From Massilia endophytica (GTDB lineage Bacteria > Pseudomonadota > Gammaproteobacteria > Burkholderiales > Burkholderiaceae_D), in contig NZ_CP088952.1 of assembly GCF_021165955.1 (NCBI RefSeq), forward strand, positions 4,898,001-4,962,000: DNA of 64,000 bases, written 5' to 3'. The translations under genes and the position numbers were made by a program. Position 1 is the first letter of the stretch, and every line of letters begins with the position of its first letter. Shown piece after piece: positions 9,126 to 22,976 of this stretch. The notes under the pieces were generated by a model. The model had not been told where the DNA came from. It did not search any database and saw only the letters and a program-made list of their open reading frames with translations.

Positions 9126-9806
9126 ATGACGCAAATACTCATCGTGGAAGACAATCTGGAGTACGCCGAGGAGATGGCGGACTTCCTGACTGAGCTGGGC
9201 CACGAGGCCCACACCACCAACAATGCCAGTGAAATGTGGTCGGCACTCAGCCAGGGCAAGGTCGGCGTCGTCGTGCTCGACCTGGGCCTTCCCGACGAGG
9301 ACGGCATCAACGTCATTCCCCGCATGCGCCAGCTCTATCCGCAGATCGGCCTGCTGGTGCTGACGGGCCGGGTCAATTTCGACAGCCGCATCATGGGCCT
9401 GCGCCTGGGCGCGGACCACTACCTGACCAAGCCCATCAAATTCCCCGAGCTGGCCGCCCACATCGAGGCGCTGGACCGGCGCGTCGGTCCGCACGAGCCC
9501 CAGCCCCTGCCCAACAAATGGACCCTGCGCCTGGCCGACCGCCAGCTCCAGGTGGAAGGGCAATCGATTACCCTCACCGAGAAAGAGTGCAACTTCCTGC
9601 ACCTGCTCACCATCAATACCCGTCCTGTCCCGCGCGACGTCATCGTGCAGGGCATTGGCGGCGACGATCCGGACGCGGGCCGCCGGGTCGACATGCTGGT
9701 CTACCGCCTGCGCAAGAAAGCGCGCAACGGCCTGGGCCAGGACCTTCCCCTGCGCAGCGCCTACGGCGAAGGCTACAGCCTTTCCGCCAGCTTCAACCTT
9801 TCCTGA
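9126..9806 (+). CDS. OmpR/PhoB-type response regulator
   Basis: A 226-residue two-domain regulator. The receiver has the acidic pair E8/D9, the phospho-acceptor D52 (VVLDLGLPDEDG), T80 and K102 (LTKP). The C-terminal winged-helix domain (about 125-220) contains SITLTEKECNFLHLL and the recognition-helix region VDMLVYRLRKKA. It should bind DNA as a phosphorylated dimer. It is the third gene of the helicase-kinase-regulator set and is followed by the RAYT inverted repeats rather than by an obvious target gene, so its regulon is not visible here. Confidence 0.92.
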   Translation: MTQILIVEDNLEYAEEMADFLTELGHEAHTTNNASEMWSALSQGKVGVVVLDLGLPDEDGINVIPRMRQLYPQIGLLVLTGRVNFDSRIMGLRLGADHYLTKPIKFPELAAHIEALDRRVGPHEPQPLPNKWTLRLADRQLQVEGQSITLTEKECNFLHLLTINTRPVPRDVIVQGIGGDDPDAGRRVDMLVYRLRKKARNGLGQDLPLRSAYGEGYSLSASFNLS

Positions 9807-9848
9807 TACGTAAATAGGGACAGAGTCGATCGCCATTTTTCGCCGATC

Positions 9849-9870
9849 GAAATAATTGGGGACGGAGTCG
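9849..9870 (+). repeat. Left terminal inverted repeat of the RAYT unit
   Basis: This 22-base segment (AATAATTGGGGACGGAGTCG plus two 5' bases) matches the reverse complement of 10662-10683 at 20 of 22 positions. A related GGGAC-AGAGTCG copy lies just outside, near 9818-9829. Confidence 0.7.
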
Positions 9871-9917
9871 GAGAAAAGCGCTAATATCGGTTTATCCGAA
9901 CAGCGTTTTTCTCATTT

Positions 9918-10616
9918 ATGGCCCGCCTGCCCCGTCTTGTCATCCCTTCCCAGCCCCATTACATCATCCAGCGCGGCCTGAATGGGCTGCCGGTCTTCCA
10001 GGATAGCGCCGACTACGAGGCCTTCATCGGCTGGATGCGGGGCGCCGCGAAGCAGTTCAAGGTCGCCGTCCATGCCTACTCCCTCCTGCCGGGCGAGCTT
10101 CACCTGCTCGCCACGCCCGCGGACGAGGGCGGGCTGGCGGGCATGATGCAGCTGCTGGGCCGCTATTACGTTCCCTACTACAACCAGAAATACGCCCGCG
10201 CCGGCACCCTCTGGCACGGGCGCTACAAGACTTCCGTCATCGATGCCGCCAACTACCTGCTGCTGTGCAGCCGCTATATCGAGCTGGCGCCCGTGCGCGC
10301 CGGGCTGGCGGGGCATCCGGAGCAGTATGCCTGGTCGAGCTACGCCCACCATGTAGGCCAGAAGCCGGAAGGGGCGGTCACGGACCACGCGCTTTACTGG
10401 GGGCTGGGCAATACGCCTTTCCAGCGCGAGGCCGCCTATACCGAACTTTCCGCCAACGGCCTGGGCAGCGCGGACATCAAGGCCATCGAAAGCGCCGTCC
10501 TCAAGGGCTGGCCCCTTGGCTCGGACAAGTTCAAAACGGAGCTGGAACACCGGGCGAAACGCCAGGTATTGCCCGCAAAACGGGGCCGTCCATTCAAGAA
10601 GCCTGTGCAAGCGTGA
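9918..10616 (+). CDS. REP-associated tyrosine transposase-like protein (Y1_Tnp/RAYT)
   Basis: A 232-residue protein of the Y1 transposase superfamily, typified by HYIIQRG near the N-terminus, TLWHGRYKTS (97-106) and the helix with Y113 followed by RYIELAPVRAG (119-129). RAYT proteins cleave and move REP palindromes by HUH-type single-strand chemistry. The expected His-hydrophobic-His metal motif reads ELH (60-62) here, so the first histidine is lost. The probable nucleophile is Y113. The C-terminus carries a basic KRGRP motif like an AT-hook core. The terminal inverted repeats and the gene are intact, so it may be a domesticated or inactive relative still kept in frame. Confidence 0.8.
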   Translation: MARLPRLVIPSQPHYIIQRGLNGLPVFQDSADYEAFIGWMRGAAKQFKVAVHAYSLLPGELHLLATPADEGGLAGMMQLLGRYYVPYYNQKYARAGTLWHGRYKTSVIDAANYLLLCSRYIELAPVRAGLAGHPEQYAWSSYAHHVGQKPEGAVTDHALYWGLGNTPFQREAAYTELSANGLGSADIKAIESAVLKGWPLGSDKFKTELEHRAKRQVLPAKRGRPFKKPVQA

Positions 10617-10661
10617 CTGTGTCCCCAATTAATTTTTCGTCCGACTCGGTCTGAATTAATG

Positions 10662-10683
10662 CGACTCCGACCCTAATTATTTC
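10662..10683 (-). repeat. Right terminal inverted repeat of the RAYT unit
   Basis: Its reverse complement matches 9849-9870 at 20 of 22 positions. It lies 67 bases upstream of the gltB start codon and so borders the gltB control region. Confidence 0.7.
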
Positions 10684-10703
10684 TGTTGAGTTTTCTTGTG
10701 CAT

Positions 10704-10720
10704 TGCACTAATCTGGTTTT
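10704..10720 (+). promoter_or_regulatory. Possible NtrC-type site upstream of gltB
   Basis: TGCACTA-ATC-TGGTTTT resembles the enteric NtrC consensus TGCACYA-N3-TGGTGCA: the left half is exact, and four of seven bases fit in the right half. It lies 30-46 bases before the gltB start codon. Nitrogen control of gltBD would make sense, but the right half-site is weak. Confidence 0.25.
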
Positions 10721-10749
10721 TCGTCACTGAAAAGCACCGGAGAATCTGC

Positions 10750-15471
<4,722 letters not shown>

Positions 15472-15495
15472 AGCCTGGACAGAAAGGAATACAAA

Positions 15496-16959
<1,464 letters not shown>

Positions 16960-16975
16960 GCCGGGCCTGTTACGC

Positions 16976-17010
16976 ACAACGCAGCGCCCCGCCGGGGCGC
17001 TGCGTTGTTT
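16976..17010 (+). terminator. Strong terminator after gltBD
   Basis: ACAACGCAGCGCCCC (16976-16990) pairs perfectly with GGGGCGCTGCGTTGT (16994-17008) around a 3-base loop, giving a 15-bp stem that runs into TT. The A/T ends of the stem supply part of the U-tract. Confidence 0.85.
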
Positions 17011-17113
17011 GCGCTACCATTTTCGGCCCCCTGATGGTTGTGTTCTTGCAACCTAAGGTTAGATAAATTCCAAATATTGTTGATCTGTTTCGCTAAGCAG
17101 GCCAAAATGCAAT

Positions 17114-17154
17114 CTCAAGAAAACGTTTTCAAGCCCTCAAGAAAACGTTTTCAA
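17114..17154 (+). promoter_or_regulatory. Two tandem LacI-family-type operators before the TonB-dependent receptor
   Basis: The 19-mer CTCAAGAAAACGTTTTCAA occurs twice (17114-17132 and 17136-17154). Each copy holds the perfect 12-bp palindrome GAAAACGTTTTC (17119-17130 and 17141-17152), and the centres are 22 bp apart, about two helical turns. A central CG in an A/T-flanked palindrome is typical of LacI/GalR-family sites. No LacI-family gene is in the window, so the regulator must act from elsewhere. Confidence 0.75.
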
Positions 17155-17343
17155 AAAATAGAACCGGCACGGCCGACATAAAGGAGACTCCATGAACTGC
17201 TCACGCCCCGCAGGCGGCTGAGGCCATCGCCAGGTGGCCGCCCTCAGGCTGCCCACAAGACATTCGAAGTTTTGTAGCACCCACCCCACGGCCGAGCCCG
17301 CCCAAGAGGCCCGTCCGTTACCAACTCTCAGAGAGGAGACGCA
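17155..17343 (+). other. Leader region of the TonB-dependent receptor transcript
   Basis: Between the gltD stop (16959) and the receptor start (17344) lie 384 bases without a conventional gene: the gltBD terminator, the tandem operators, then this leader. It contains a 9-codon open frame with its own Shine-Dalgarno sequence and complementary segments that cannot all pair at once: GGCGGC 213-218 with GCCGCC 237-242, TGAGG 219-223 with CCTCA 242-246, and GGCCA 222-226 with TGGCC 235-239 (numbers after 17000). A role in post-transcriptional control is possible but unproven. Confidence 0.35.
17192..17221 (+). CDS. Possible 9-residue leader peptide upstream of the receptor
   Basis: ATG 17192 opens a frame MNCSRPAGG ending in TGA. 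AAGGAG at 17181-17186, 5 bases before the ATG, is as good a ribosome-binding site as any in the window. The stop lies inside a region able to form alternative hairpins. There is no run of one amino acid as in classical attenuators, so regulation by a specific charged tRNA is unlikely. It could equally be a decayed former start region. Confidence 0.3.
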   Translation: MNCSRPAGG

Positions 17344-20334
17344 GTGCGTAATCGTAAGAAAGGCGTTGCCGTTCAGCCAAACACCAAACAACGGTTGATT
17401 TCCCTTGCCGTGGCCAGCGCGTGCGCGGCCATCGTGCCAGCCCATGCCCAGACCACCGGCGCGGCGCCGGACGAGGAACCCCAGAAGATCATCGTGACCG
17501 GCCTGCGCGCCGCCATGCAGTCCACCCTGAACCTCAAGCGCAACGCCGACGGGTTCGTGGACGGCATCGTGGCCGAAGACATCGGCAAGTTCCCGGATAC
17601 CAACCTGGCCGAGTCCCTGCAGCGCATTTCGGGCGTCTCCATCGACCGCAACCTGGGCGAAGGCGCGCGCGTTACCGTGCGCGGCGTGGGCCCCGACCTG
17701 AACATGGTGCTGCTGAACGGCCGCCAGATGCCGACCTCGGCGCTGGACAACCTGAACGGCCGCTCCTTCGACTTCGCCAACCTGGCCTCGGAAGCCGTGT
17801 CCCAGATCCAGGTGTACAAGTCGAGCCGTGCCGACACGCCGCCGGGCGGCATCGGCGCCACCATCAACATCATGAGCGCGCGCCCCTTCGACCGTCCCGG
17901 CCGCCAGGCGTCCGTGGGCGTAAAGGCCGTCTACGACGAGTCGAACAACCGCCTGCCGGGCGAGAACAAGGTCGGCAAGTCCCTGACCCCGGAAGTGTCC
18001 GGCCTGTACAGCGAGACCTTCGGCATGTTCGGCGTCGCCATCTCGGGCAGCTACCAGGAACGCAATTCGGGCGTGAATTCGGCCCTGGTTGCCAACGGCT
18101 GGGTCGGCCCCTACAAGGGCAATGAATCGAAGGCCGTGGAACGCCTGGTGCCGGGCGCGGCCGGGATCAAGAACTTCCCTGACGCCAACGATATCTATCT
18201 CTGGCCGCAGAACATGAACTACAACACCCGCGGCACCCACCGCGAGCGTACCAACGGCCAGCTGACCCTGCAGTTCAAGCCCAACAAGGACCTGGTCACC
18301 ACGCTGGACTACACCTACTCGCAGAACAAAATCCACAGCAAGTACAACGAGATGAGCGTGTGGTTCAACAACGGCCCGTCGAGCGGCACCTGGACCGACG
18401 GTCCGGTGGCGGCGCCCCTGGTCTACACCACCAACATCACCGACCGCGGCCCCACCACCGCGCCGGAAGACCTGAGCACCAACGGCGGCGACTACGGCAC
18501 CAAGTCCACCAACGGCTCCACCGGCCTGAATGTGCAGTGGAAGGTTACGCCCTCCCTGAAACTGAACCTCGACGGGCACCACTCCACCGCCGTATCGAAA
18601 CGGGACAGCCCCTTCGGAAGCAACAACGACCTGGCCACGGCCACCTTCAACCGCGCCATCACCTCGCTGGACTTCAACAACTACATGCCGGTGCTGAGCG
18701 TCACCACCGTTCCTGGCAACTCGCCGCACATGGTGGCAGGTTCCTGGTTCCAGGACGGCTACCAGCGCATGGTCATCGACCAGTTCCAGGCGGGCGGCAA
18801 ACTGTCGCTGCTGGAATCGTCGAACCTGAACTTCGGCCTGTCGCACACCAAGGTCAAGAACCGCTCCCTGTTCAAGCAGGTGCAGCAGAACGCCTGGGGC
18901 GGCGCGGGCGACAAGACCCAGGACCAGTCCCTGTGGCATCAGTCCAGGTTGAGCGACTACTTCGGCAAGCTGGGCGGCAGCAGCGACCCGAAACTGATGC
19001 AGACGTACTACACCTTCAACCTGGCCGCCATGCGCGAGGCCGCCATCAAGAGCACGGGCGCCCCGCAGGACTTCACGCCCACCCTGGTGAATCCGGACTG
19101 GGAACGCCGCACCACGGAGAAGAGCAAGTCGCTGTACCTGCAGATGAACACCGAGTGGGAAATCGCCGGCATGCCGGCCCACACCGGCATCGGCGCGCGC
19201 TACGAGAAGACCGACGTGCTCTCCACCACCCTGTCCACCGTGCCGCAGTCCATCGACTGGGTTTCGCAGAATGAGCTGAACCTGAACTCCAGCGGCAGCA
19301 CCTTCGTCAGCGGCACGGGCAGCTACAACCACGTGCTGCCAAGCCTGGACTTCGACATCGACCCGCGTTCGGACGTGAAGCTGCGCGCCAGCTACGGCGA
19401 AACCATCGGCCGCCCGATGTACGACCAGATCATCGCCAGCACCTCGCTGTCGAACAGCCTGGGCGTGACGGGCGTGAACGGCACGGCCGGCAATCCTGGC
19501 CTGAAGCCGGTCAAGTCGAAGAACAAGGACCTGTCGGCCGAATGGTATTACGACAAGCAGAGCATGGTATCGCTGGGCCTCTTCCACAAGAGCCTGAGCA
19601 ATTACGCGGGCAACCGCGTGGTGCAGGGCACCGGCACGGTGACCACCCCGATCGGCGGCAAGTACTACAACCAGGCCATTTCCGCCAGCGGCGGCGGCTG
19701 CACCGCGACCGACACCATCTGCGTGCGCAACTACATCTTCCGCACCTTCAACGGCCAGCCTGGCGTGAAGGCCGTGTCGCTGACGCCGAACTCGCTGGGC
19801 GTGATCGAGGGCACCATCACCGGCATCGCCGGCGATCCCTTCGTGCCGACCCGCGTGACCACGCCGGTCAACGAGAAGAACGCCAACCTGAAGGGCGCCG
19901 AGATCAATGTGCAGCACATGTTCGGCAGCAGCGGCTTCGGCGTGCAGGCCAACTACACCTACGTGAAGTCGGGCCTGACCTTCGACAATACGGGCACGAC
20001 GGACCAGTTCGCGCTGGTCGGCCTCAGCGACTCTGCCAACCTGGTCGGCATCTACGAAGATGCCAAGTGGAGCATCCGCGCCGCCTACAACTGGCGTGAC
20101 AAGTTCCTCGTCACCCCGGCGGACAACGGCAAGTCGAACCCGCGCTACACCGACGCCTACGGCCAGCTGGACCTGAGCATCGGCTACAACATCGACAAGA
20201 ACCTGTCGGTGCAGTTCGAAGGCATCAACCTCACCGACGAAACCGTGCGCCAGTACGGCCGTACCGAGTCGATGGCCCTGTACGCAGCCCAGCAGGGCCC
20301 GCGCTACATGCTGTCGGCGCGCTACAAGTTCTAA
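17344..20334 (+). CDS. TonB-dependent outer-membrane receptor (Xanthomonas/Caulobacter type)
   Basis: A 996-residue receptor. A signal peptide ends near AHA-Q (residue 35/36), followed by a TonB-box-like KIIVTG (48-53) and a plug domain (LAESLQRISGVSIDR, then VRGVGPDLNMVLLNGRQ). A 22-strand barrel ends in RYKF, with the aromatic last residue expected for outer-membrane insertion. Length and plug sequence fit the large TonB receptor subfamily that often takes up plant or algal oligosaccharides rather than siderophores. GTG 17344 follows GAGGAG. The substrate is unknown; the LacI-type operators upstream and the cupin and halogenase-like genes downstream support carbohydrate-linked uptake. Confidence 0.92.
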   Translation: MRNRKKGVAVQPNTKQRLISLAVASACAAIVPAHAQTTGAAPDEEPQKIIVTGLRAAMQSTLNLKRNADGFVDGIVAEDIGKFPDTNLAESLQRISGVSIDRNLGEGARVTVRGVGPDLNMVLLNGRQMPTSALDNLNGRSFDFANLASEAVSQIQVYKSSRADTPPGGIGATINIMSARPFDRPGRQASVGVKAVYDESNNRLPGENKVGKSLTPEVSGLYSETFGMFGVAISGSYQERNSGVNSALVANGWVGPYKGNESKAVERLVPGAAGIKNFPDANDIYLWPQNMNYNTRGTHRERTNGQLTLQFKPNKDLVTTLDYTYSQNKIHSKYNEMSVWFNNGPSSGTWTDGPVAAPLVYTTNITDRGPTTAPEDLSTNGGDYGTKSTNGSTGLNVQWKVTPSLKLNLDGHHSTAVSKRDSPFGSNNDLATATFNRAITSLDFNNYMPVLSVTTVPGNSPHMVAGSWFQDGYQRMVIDQFQAGGKLSLLESSNLNFGLSHTKVKNRSLFKQVQQNAWGGAGDKTQDQSLWHQSRLSDYFGKLGGSSDPKLMQTYYTFNLAAMREAAIKSTGAPQDFTPTLVNPDWERRTTEKSKSLYLQMNTEWEIAGMPAHTGIGARYEKTDVLSTTLSTVPQSIDWVSQNELNLNSSGSTFVSGTGSYNHVLPSLDFDIDPRSDVKLRASYGETIGRPMYDQIIASTSLSNSLGVTGVNGTAGNPGLKPVKSKNKDLSAEWYYDKQSMVSLGLFHKSLSNYAGNRVVQGTGTVTTPIGGKYYNQAISASGGGCTATDTICVRNYIFRTFNGQPGVKAVSLTPNSLGVIEGTITGIAGDPFVPTRVTTPVNEKNANLKGAEINVQHMFGSSGFGVQANYTYVKSGLTFDNTGTTDQFALVGLSDSANLVGIYEDAKWSIRAAYNWRDKFLVTPADNGKSNPRYTDAYGQLDLSIGYNIDKNLSVQFEGINLTDETVRQYGRTESMALYAAQQGPRYMLSARYKF

Positions 20335-20347
20335 GCGTGTGAAGCAT

Positions 20348-20375
20348 CCGGCCCGGCGCAAGCCGGGCCGGTTTT
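20348..20375 (+). terminator. Terminator after the TonB-dependent receptor
   Basis: CCGGCCCGGC (20348-20357) pairs perfectly with GCCGGGCCGG (20362-20371) around a GCAA tetraloop, followed by TTTT. It separates the receptor from the cupin gene, so the downstream pair is either read through at reduced level or has its own promoter in 20376-20461, where I see no convincing consensus. Confidence 0.75.
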
Positions 20376-20461
20376 CAAGACGGGCCGCGAAGATTGCGGC
20401 CCCTGTCGTTTTGGACTGTGCAACAATATCCTCATCAACAGTACGAAGAAGCGCTGTCTTC

Positions 20462-21466
20462 ATGGCCAAAGCACTACCCGAGATCACCCTGGCGCCCGGC
20501 GCCACCCTGGACGACGCCCAGCTCACCTCGACCGAACCGTATGTGATCCGCGGACTGGCCGCCGCCTGGCCGCTGGTGCAGGCCGCGCGCGCCTCGGCCG
20601 CGGAGGCAGCCGCCTACCTGCAGCGCTTCGGCGGCGGCGCCCCCGTCACCGCCTGGCTGGGCGGCCCTGAGATCGGCGGCCGCTTCTTCTATAACGAGGA
20701 CATGAGCGGCTTCAATTACGAAGCGCGCCGCGCGCGCCTGGACCAGGTGCTCGGCGAACTGCTCGCCTGTGCGGACAAGGAGCAGCCGCCCGCCATTTAC
20801 GTGGGCTCGACCATGATCGACGCCAGCCTGCCCGGCCTGCGCGCGGAGAACGACCTGGATTTCGGCGCGCGCGAACCCCTGGCCAGCATCTGGATCGGCA
20901 ACCGCACCCGTGTCTGCGCCCACTACGACCTGCCGGACAATATCGCCTGCGTGGCCGCGGGCCGCCGCCGCTTCACCCTGTTCCCGCCCGGGCAGATCGG
21001 CAACATGTACATGGGCCCTCTCGACTTCAACCCCGCGGGCCAGGCCGTGTCCATGGTGGACCTGGCGCAGCCGGACCTGCAGCGCTATCCCCGCTTCGCC
21101 GACGCGCTGGCCGAGGCCCGCGTGGCCGAGCTGGAGGCGGGCGACGCCATCTTCATTCCCAGCATGTGGCTGCACGACGTGGCCGCGCTCGAACCCTTCA
21201 ACATCCTGGTCAACTACTGGTGGCGCCAGTCCCCGCCCTGGATGGACACGCCGCAGAACACCCTGATGCACGCGCTCCTCAGCATGCGCGACCTGCCGCC
21301 CGCGCAGCGGCAGATCTGGAAACAGCTGTTCGGGCACTACGTTTTCGACAGCGACGGCAGCGAGGCGGCCCATCTGCCGCCTTCGGCGCGCGGCATTCTG
21401 GCGCCGCTCGACGCCGACGCCGCGCGCAGCCTGCGCGCCTTCCTTCTCAACCGGCTCAATCGTTAA
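20462..21466 (+). CDS. Cupin-like (JmjC-fold) protein of the receptor/halogenase module
   Basis: A 334-residue cytoplasmic protein of the cupin_8/JmjC-like family. The probable Fe(II) facial triad is visible: H154 and D156 in CAHYDLPDN and H238 in SMWLHDV, with aromatic and glycine positions typical of 2-oxoglutarate-dependent oxygenases. The reaction is unknown. Genes of this family recur beside TonB receptors and tryptophan-halogenase homologues in Xanthomonas and Caulobacter relatives. I take ATG 20462 as the start because upstream in-frame codons run through the receptor's terminator. It ends 8 bases before the halogenase homologue. Confidence 0.8.
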   Translation: MAKALPEITLAPGATLDDAQLTSTEPYVIRGLAAAWPLVQAARASAAEAAAYLQRFGGGAPVTAWLGGPEIGGRFFYNEDMSGFNYEARRARLDQVLGELLACADKEQPPAIYVGSTMIDASLPGLRAENDLDFGAREPLASIWIGNRTRVCAHYDLPDNIACVAAGRRRFTLFPPGQIGNMYMGPLDFNPAGQAVSMVDLAQPDLQRYPRFADALAEARVAELEAGDAIFIPSMWLHDVAALEPFNILVNYWWRQSPPWMDTPQNTLMHALLSMRDLPPAQRQIWKQLFGHYVFDSDGSEAAHLPPSARGILAPLDADAARSLRAFLLNRLNR

Positions 21467-21474
21467 GGTGATTT

Positions 21475-22971
21475 ATGCAAGCTAGCCGCCCGTCCCAACC
21501 CCGCCCCATCCGCCGCCTGATCATCGCCGGCGGCGGCACCGCCGGCTGGATGTCGGCCGCCATGCTCTCCAAATCGCTGGGCAGGCTGATGGAGATCATC
21601 CTCGTCGAGTCCGACGAAATCGGCACCGTGGGCGTGGGCGAGGCCACCATTCCCACCATGATCAACTTCCACAAGCTGCTGGAGCTGGACGAAGCGCAGT
21701 TCATGGCCGCCACCAACGCCACCTTCAAGCTGGGCATCAGCTTCGAGAACTGGCGCGCCATCGGCGAGCACTACATCCATTCCTTCGGCGAAACGGGCAT
21801 CGACCACTGGACCGCCGGCTTCCAGCATTTCTGGCACAAGGGGCGGGAACGAGGCTTGGCGGGCGGCTACGGCGATTACTGCCTGGAGCTGCGGGCGGCC
21901 CAGAAGGAGCGCTTCGCCCACCTGCCGGACGACGGCCTGAACTACGCCTACCACCTCGACGCGGGCGCCTACGCGCGCTTCCTGCGCCGCTTCAGCGAAG
22001 GCTTCGGCGTGCGCCGGGTGGAGGGCAAGATCGGCAGCGTGAATACGGACCCGGAGAGCGGCCACATCGCCTCCCTCACCCTGGCGGACGGCAGCGTGCT
22101 CGAAGGCGATTTCTTCATCGACTGCACGGGCTTCCGCTCCCTGCTGCTGGGCGGGGCCCTCGGCGTGCCCTACGAGGACTGGTCGGAGCTGCTGCTGTGC
22201 GACAGCGCGCTGGCGGTGCAGACGGAATCGACGGAGCGCATGGTGCCCTACACCCGCTCCATCGCCCACGGGGGCGGCTGGCAGTGGCAGATTCCCCTGC
22301 AGACGCGGGTGGGCAACGGCCTGGTCTACAGCAGCCGCTACCTGGACGACGACAGCGCGCGCGAGACCCTGCTCGGCAATCTCGACAGCAAACCCCTGTT
22401 CGAGCCGCGCCTGATCCGCTTCAAGCCAGGCCAGCGGGCCCAGACCTGGAAGGCCAACTGCGTGGCCTTCGGCCTGTCGAGCGGCTTCCTGGAACCCATC
22501 GAGTCGACCAGCATCCACCTGATCTCGCGCAACCTGATCCGCCTGATGCAGCTCTTCCCCACGGACGGCATCAGCGCCGCCGACATCGAGGAATACAACC
22601 GCCAGGTGAGCGAGGAAATGGTCCACATCCGCGACTTCATCATCCTGCACTACCACCTCAACGAGCGGCAGGAGCCCCTCTGGCGCGCCTGCCGCGAGAT
22701 GGAAGTGCCCGCCACGCTGCGCCACCGGCTCGAGCTCTTCGGCGACACGGGCCGCGTGTTCCGGGAGCAGAAGGAGCTCTTCGCGGAAAACTCCTGGATC
22801 CAGGTGATGCTGGGCCAGGGCCTGATCCCGGCCAGCCACCACCGCAGCGCCGACCTCATGCCCGACCACGAACTGAAGGGCTTCCTCGACAGCATCCGCA
22901 CGCGGGTCGACCAGCTCGTGGCCCAGCTCCCGCCCCACAAGGACTACGTGCGCCGCTACTGCGGCAGCTGA
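21475..22971 (+). CDS. Flavin-dependent tryptophan halogenase family protein
   Basis: A 498-residue FAD-dependent enzyme. The Rossmann motif AGGGTAGWMSA lies at residues 18-29. K85 (ATFKLGI) occupies the position of the halogenating lysine of PrnA-type enzymes, WQWQIP is the characteristic WxWxIP barrier to monooxygenation, and the LEPIESTSIH segment holds the expected glutamate. The halogenase chemistry is therefore intact on paper. Homologues in TonB-receptor loci have rarely been shown to halogenate tryptophan, so the substrate may be a taken-up compound. It is translated just after the cupin gene and ends at a repeat-like hairpin. Confidence 0.85.
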   Translation: MQASRPSQPRPIRRLIIAGGGTAGWMSAAMLSKSLGRLMEIILVESDEIGTVGVGEATIPTMINFHKLLELDEAQFMAATNATFKLGISFENWRAIGEHYIHSFGETGIDHWTAGFQHFWHKGRERGLAGGYGDYCLELRAAQKERFAHLPDDGLNYAYHLDAGAYARFLRRFSEGFGVRRVEGKIGSVNTDPESGHIASLTLADGSVLEGDFFIDCTGFRSLLLGGALGVPYEDWSELLLCDSALAVQTESTERMVPYTRSIAHGGGWQWQIPLQTRVGNGLVYSSRYLDDDSARETLLGNLDSKPLFEPRLIRFKPGQRAQTWKANCVAFGLSSGFLEPIESTSIHLISRNLIRLMQLFPTDGISAADIEEYNRQVSEEMVHIRDFIILHYHLNERQEPLWRACREMEVPATLRHRLELFGDTGRVFREQKELFAENSWIQVMLGQGLIPASHHRSADLMPDHELKGFLDSIRTRVDQLVAQLPPHKDYVRRYCGS

Positions 22972-22976
22972 GCCCG

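Larger units (their letters stand above)
9849..10683 (+). mobile_element. RAYT-like Y1 transposase unit bounded by 22-bp inverted repeats
   Basis: One transposase-like gene sits between imperfect inverted repeats at 9849-9870 and 10662-10683. Inside the left end, an inverted repeat (GAGAAAAGCGCT at 9871-9882 with AGCGTTTTTCTC at 9902-9913) immediately precedes the gene. Inside the right end, ACTCGG and GTGTCCCC motifs repeat parts of the terminal sequence. This matches the known pairing of RAYT genes with REP-type palindromes. It lies between the response regulator gene and gltB. Confidence 0.65.

Noticed and set aside
17137..20526. An 1129-codon minus-strand frame opposite the TonB-dependent receptor.
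   Set aside because: Antisense to a receptor with signal peptide, plug and barrel signatures; the frame also crosses the operators and terminator. No recognisable domain.
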